From Verrucomicrobiota bacterium (GTDB taxonomy: Bacteria > Verrucomicrobiota > Verrucomicrobiia > Opitutales > Opitutaceae), in assembly GCA_018239675.1 (NCBI GenBank), contig JAFEGX010000013.1, positions 1 to 64,000 of the forward strand: a stretch of DNA of 64,000 nt. Direction: 5' to 3'. This document shows, one piece after another, positions 63,053-64,000 of this stretch. The position numbers and the translations under genes are program-made. The notes below the pieces were generated by a model. The model saw only the letters and a program-made list of their open reading frames with translations. It made no database searches and had not been told where the DNA came from. Position 1 is the first letter of the stretch, and every line of letters starts with the position of its first letter.

Positions 63053-63089
63053 ACCCCGCGTGCCGCCGGCCGCGGGGTTTTTGTTTTTG
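63053..63089 (+). terminator. Intrinsic terminator of rpsT
   Basis: ACCCCGCG (63053-63060) pairs with CGCGGGGT (63071-63078), with further GC pairing in the loop, followed by TTTTGTTTTTG. Located 25 nt after the rpsT stop. Confidence 0.88.
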
Positions 63090-63123
63090 CCACGCGGGCT
63101 CCACGCTCATCCGCTGGGTCCCT

Positions 63124-64000
63124 GTGGCCCCCGCCTCGTCCCGCCTCGCCCTCCACCTGGCCCGCCATGCCGAAACCGCGTGGTCGGCGGTGATCCGGCC
63201 ATGGCTGCAGGCCGGGGCCGGCCGACTCGAGGTCGCGCATGTGATCGTGCCCACCCGCGGCCAGGCGCACGCGCTGAAGCAGCGCTGCCTCCGCGAGGGC
63301 GTCGCACTGCTCGGCGTCGAGTTTCTCACGCCGGGCCTCGCCCGGCACAAGTGGCACGACCCCGCCCAGGTGGCGGTTGGTCGCGAACTGCTGCTGCTGG
63401 GACTACGCTCGCTCATCGCCCGCCGGCTCGCGCCGCTGCCCGCGACGGATCCGGCGTGGGGCTTCTGGCAGAGCCTGCAGAGCGACCCGGAGCGGGCGCT
63501 CGACGACTTTGACGACCTGCTCAAGGCCGGGTTCCGGGCGGCGGATTTTCCCCTGGAACCACTGCGCGGTTTGTTCACCGACCTGACGGCGTGGGTGGAG
63601 GCGCACGGCTATGCGCTCGCGGCGCTGGTGGCCGAGTCGGCCGGGCTTGAGTCCGTGCCGCCGGAGAGGCGCCGCGTTGGCGGCCGCGTGCTGGTCTGCG
63701 GGCTCGGGCCCGAGGCTTGGGGCGAATTTTTCAACGTGGCGGCGTTTGTCCGCCGCTGTGACGAGGTCACCGTCGTGCTGCCCGAGCCGGCCTTCGGCGG
63801 CAAGGCTGACCTCGACGAGCGGTGGGTCTCTCTCTGGTCGGTCCTGCTGGGCGTCGAGGCGCAGCCGATCGACGCCCCGGAACCCGCGGAGCACTGCGAG
63901 GCGGTCGGCGCGTTGTGGAGCCACGGCGCCGAGGCGCCGGCCGGCGTGCGCCTCCTCGTCGGCCGCACCCGGGGCGACGAGATGCGTCTGGTTGCGCGCG
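63124..64000 (+). CDS. AddB-like/PD-(D/E)XK nuclease family protein (partial)
   Basis: At least 292 codons, running off the window end. The frame reads MAPASSRLALHLARHAETAW, then VAHVIVPTRGQAHALKQRCL, LLGVEFLTPGLARHKWHD, and later VLVCGLGPEAWGEFFNV and VRLLVGRTRGDEMRLVAR. The PTRGQ/LK-like region and the late FLTP-like motif resemble inactivated helicase-nuclease subunits of the AddB/RecB-nuclease type, which repair double-strand breaks. The nuclease domain itself would lie beyond the window. The start is the GTG at 63124; no in-frame ATG precedes it after the rpsT terminator. Confidence 0.7.
   Translation, partial: MAPASSRLALHLARHAETAWSAVIRPWLQAGAGRLEVAHVIVPTRGQAHALKQRCLREGVALLGVEFLTPGLARHKWHDPAQVAVGRELLLLGLRSLIARRLAPLPATDPAWGFWQSLQSDPERALDDFDDLLKAGFRAADFPLEPLRGLFTDLTAWVEAHGYALAALVAESAGLESVPPERRRVGGRVLVCGLGPEAWGEFFNVAAFVRRCDEVTVVLPEPAFGGKADLDERWVSLWSVLLGVEAQPIDAPEPAEHCEAVGALWSHGAEAPAGVRLLVGRTRGDEMRLVAR

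Overview
The window is GC-rich, gene-dense bacterial chromosome. Several traits together suggest a Verrucomicrobiota genome of the Opitutaceae type: an exosortase/EpsI fusion inside an exopolysaccharide locus, very large PAS-rich hybrid histidine kinases, a PEGA-domain lipoprotein, a eukaryotic-like kinase fused to a sulfatase-modifying-factor domain, and many short inverted quasi-repeats next to stop codons. This placement is inference from gene content. No 16S rRNA gene or tRNA was seen.

Layout. 1-5.9 kb: siroheme/cobalamin genes (cobA and a two-domain CbiX-like chelatase), an esterase/SMP-30 fusion, a phytanoyl-CoA dioxygenase-like enzyme, TerC and a small membrane protein. 6-19.2 kb: a DUF885 hydrolase, a 1493-aa sensor kinase with its receiver protein, a lipocalin-like protein, a cytochrome c/PQQ-dehydrogenase fusion, and a second hybrid kinase enclosed by inverted arrays of a ~16-20 bp repeat, which looks like a mobile cassette. 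19.2-22.3 kb: rng and rodA, the usual end of a rod-shape locus. 22.4-33 kb: an exopolysaccharide locus (O-antigen ligase/polymerase, three glycosyltransferases, HAD protein, methyltransferase, Wzx-type flippase, exosortase-EpsI fusion); a GT26 enzyme lies at 37 kb. 33-44.6 kb: rny, queF, an inositol-phosphatase family member, an exonuclease-like protein, an ABC-F ATPase, a HAD phosphatase, an M28 peptidase, a CsgG-DUF4810-DUF799 lipoprotein operon and corA. 44.8-55.3 kb: PTS IIA, a PEGA/beta-propeller lipoprotein, and a signalling neighbourhood of PP2C phosphatase, FHA-nucleotidyl cyclase, Ser/Thr kinase-FGE fusion and a membrane protein with two cyclic-nucleotide domains. 55.4-64 kb: gyrA, gyrB, a zinc-ribbon coiled-coil protein, the RNase P RNA gene, rpsT and the start of an AddB-like nuclease.

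How the parts may work together. cobA and the CbiX-like gene overlap and act on consecutive tetrapyrrole steps. The 22-33 kb genes would assemble, polymerise and export a surface polysaccharide and sort proteins to the envelope. The 48-55 kb genes contain writer, eraser, phospho-reader, cyclic-nucleotide maker and cyclic-nucleotide sensor modules and may form one signalling network.

The most unusual structure is non-coding. Many intergenic gaps hold two inverted arms built from a short quasi-tandem unit. The unit differs from locus to locus, but one arm usually lies against a stop codon. A related tract seems to have become part of the exosortase coding sequence.
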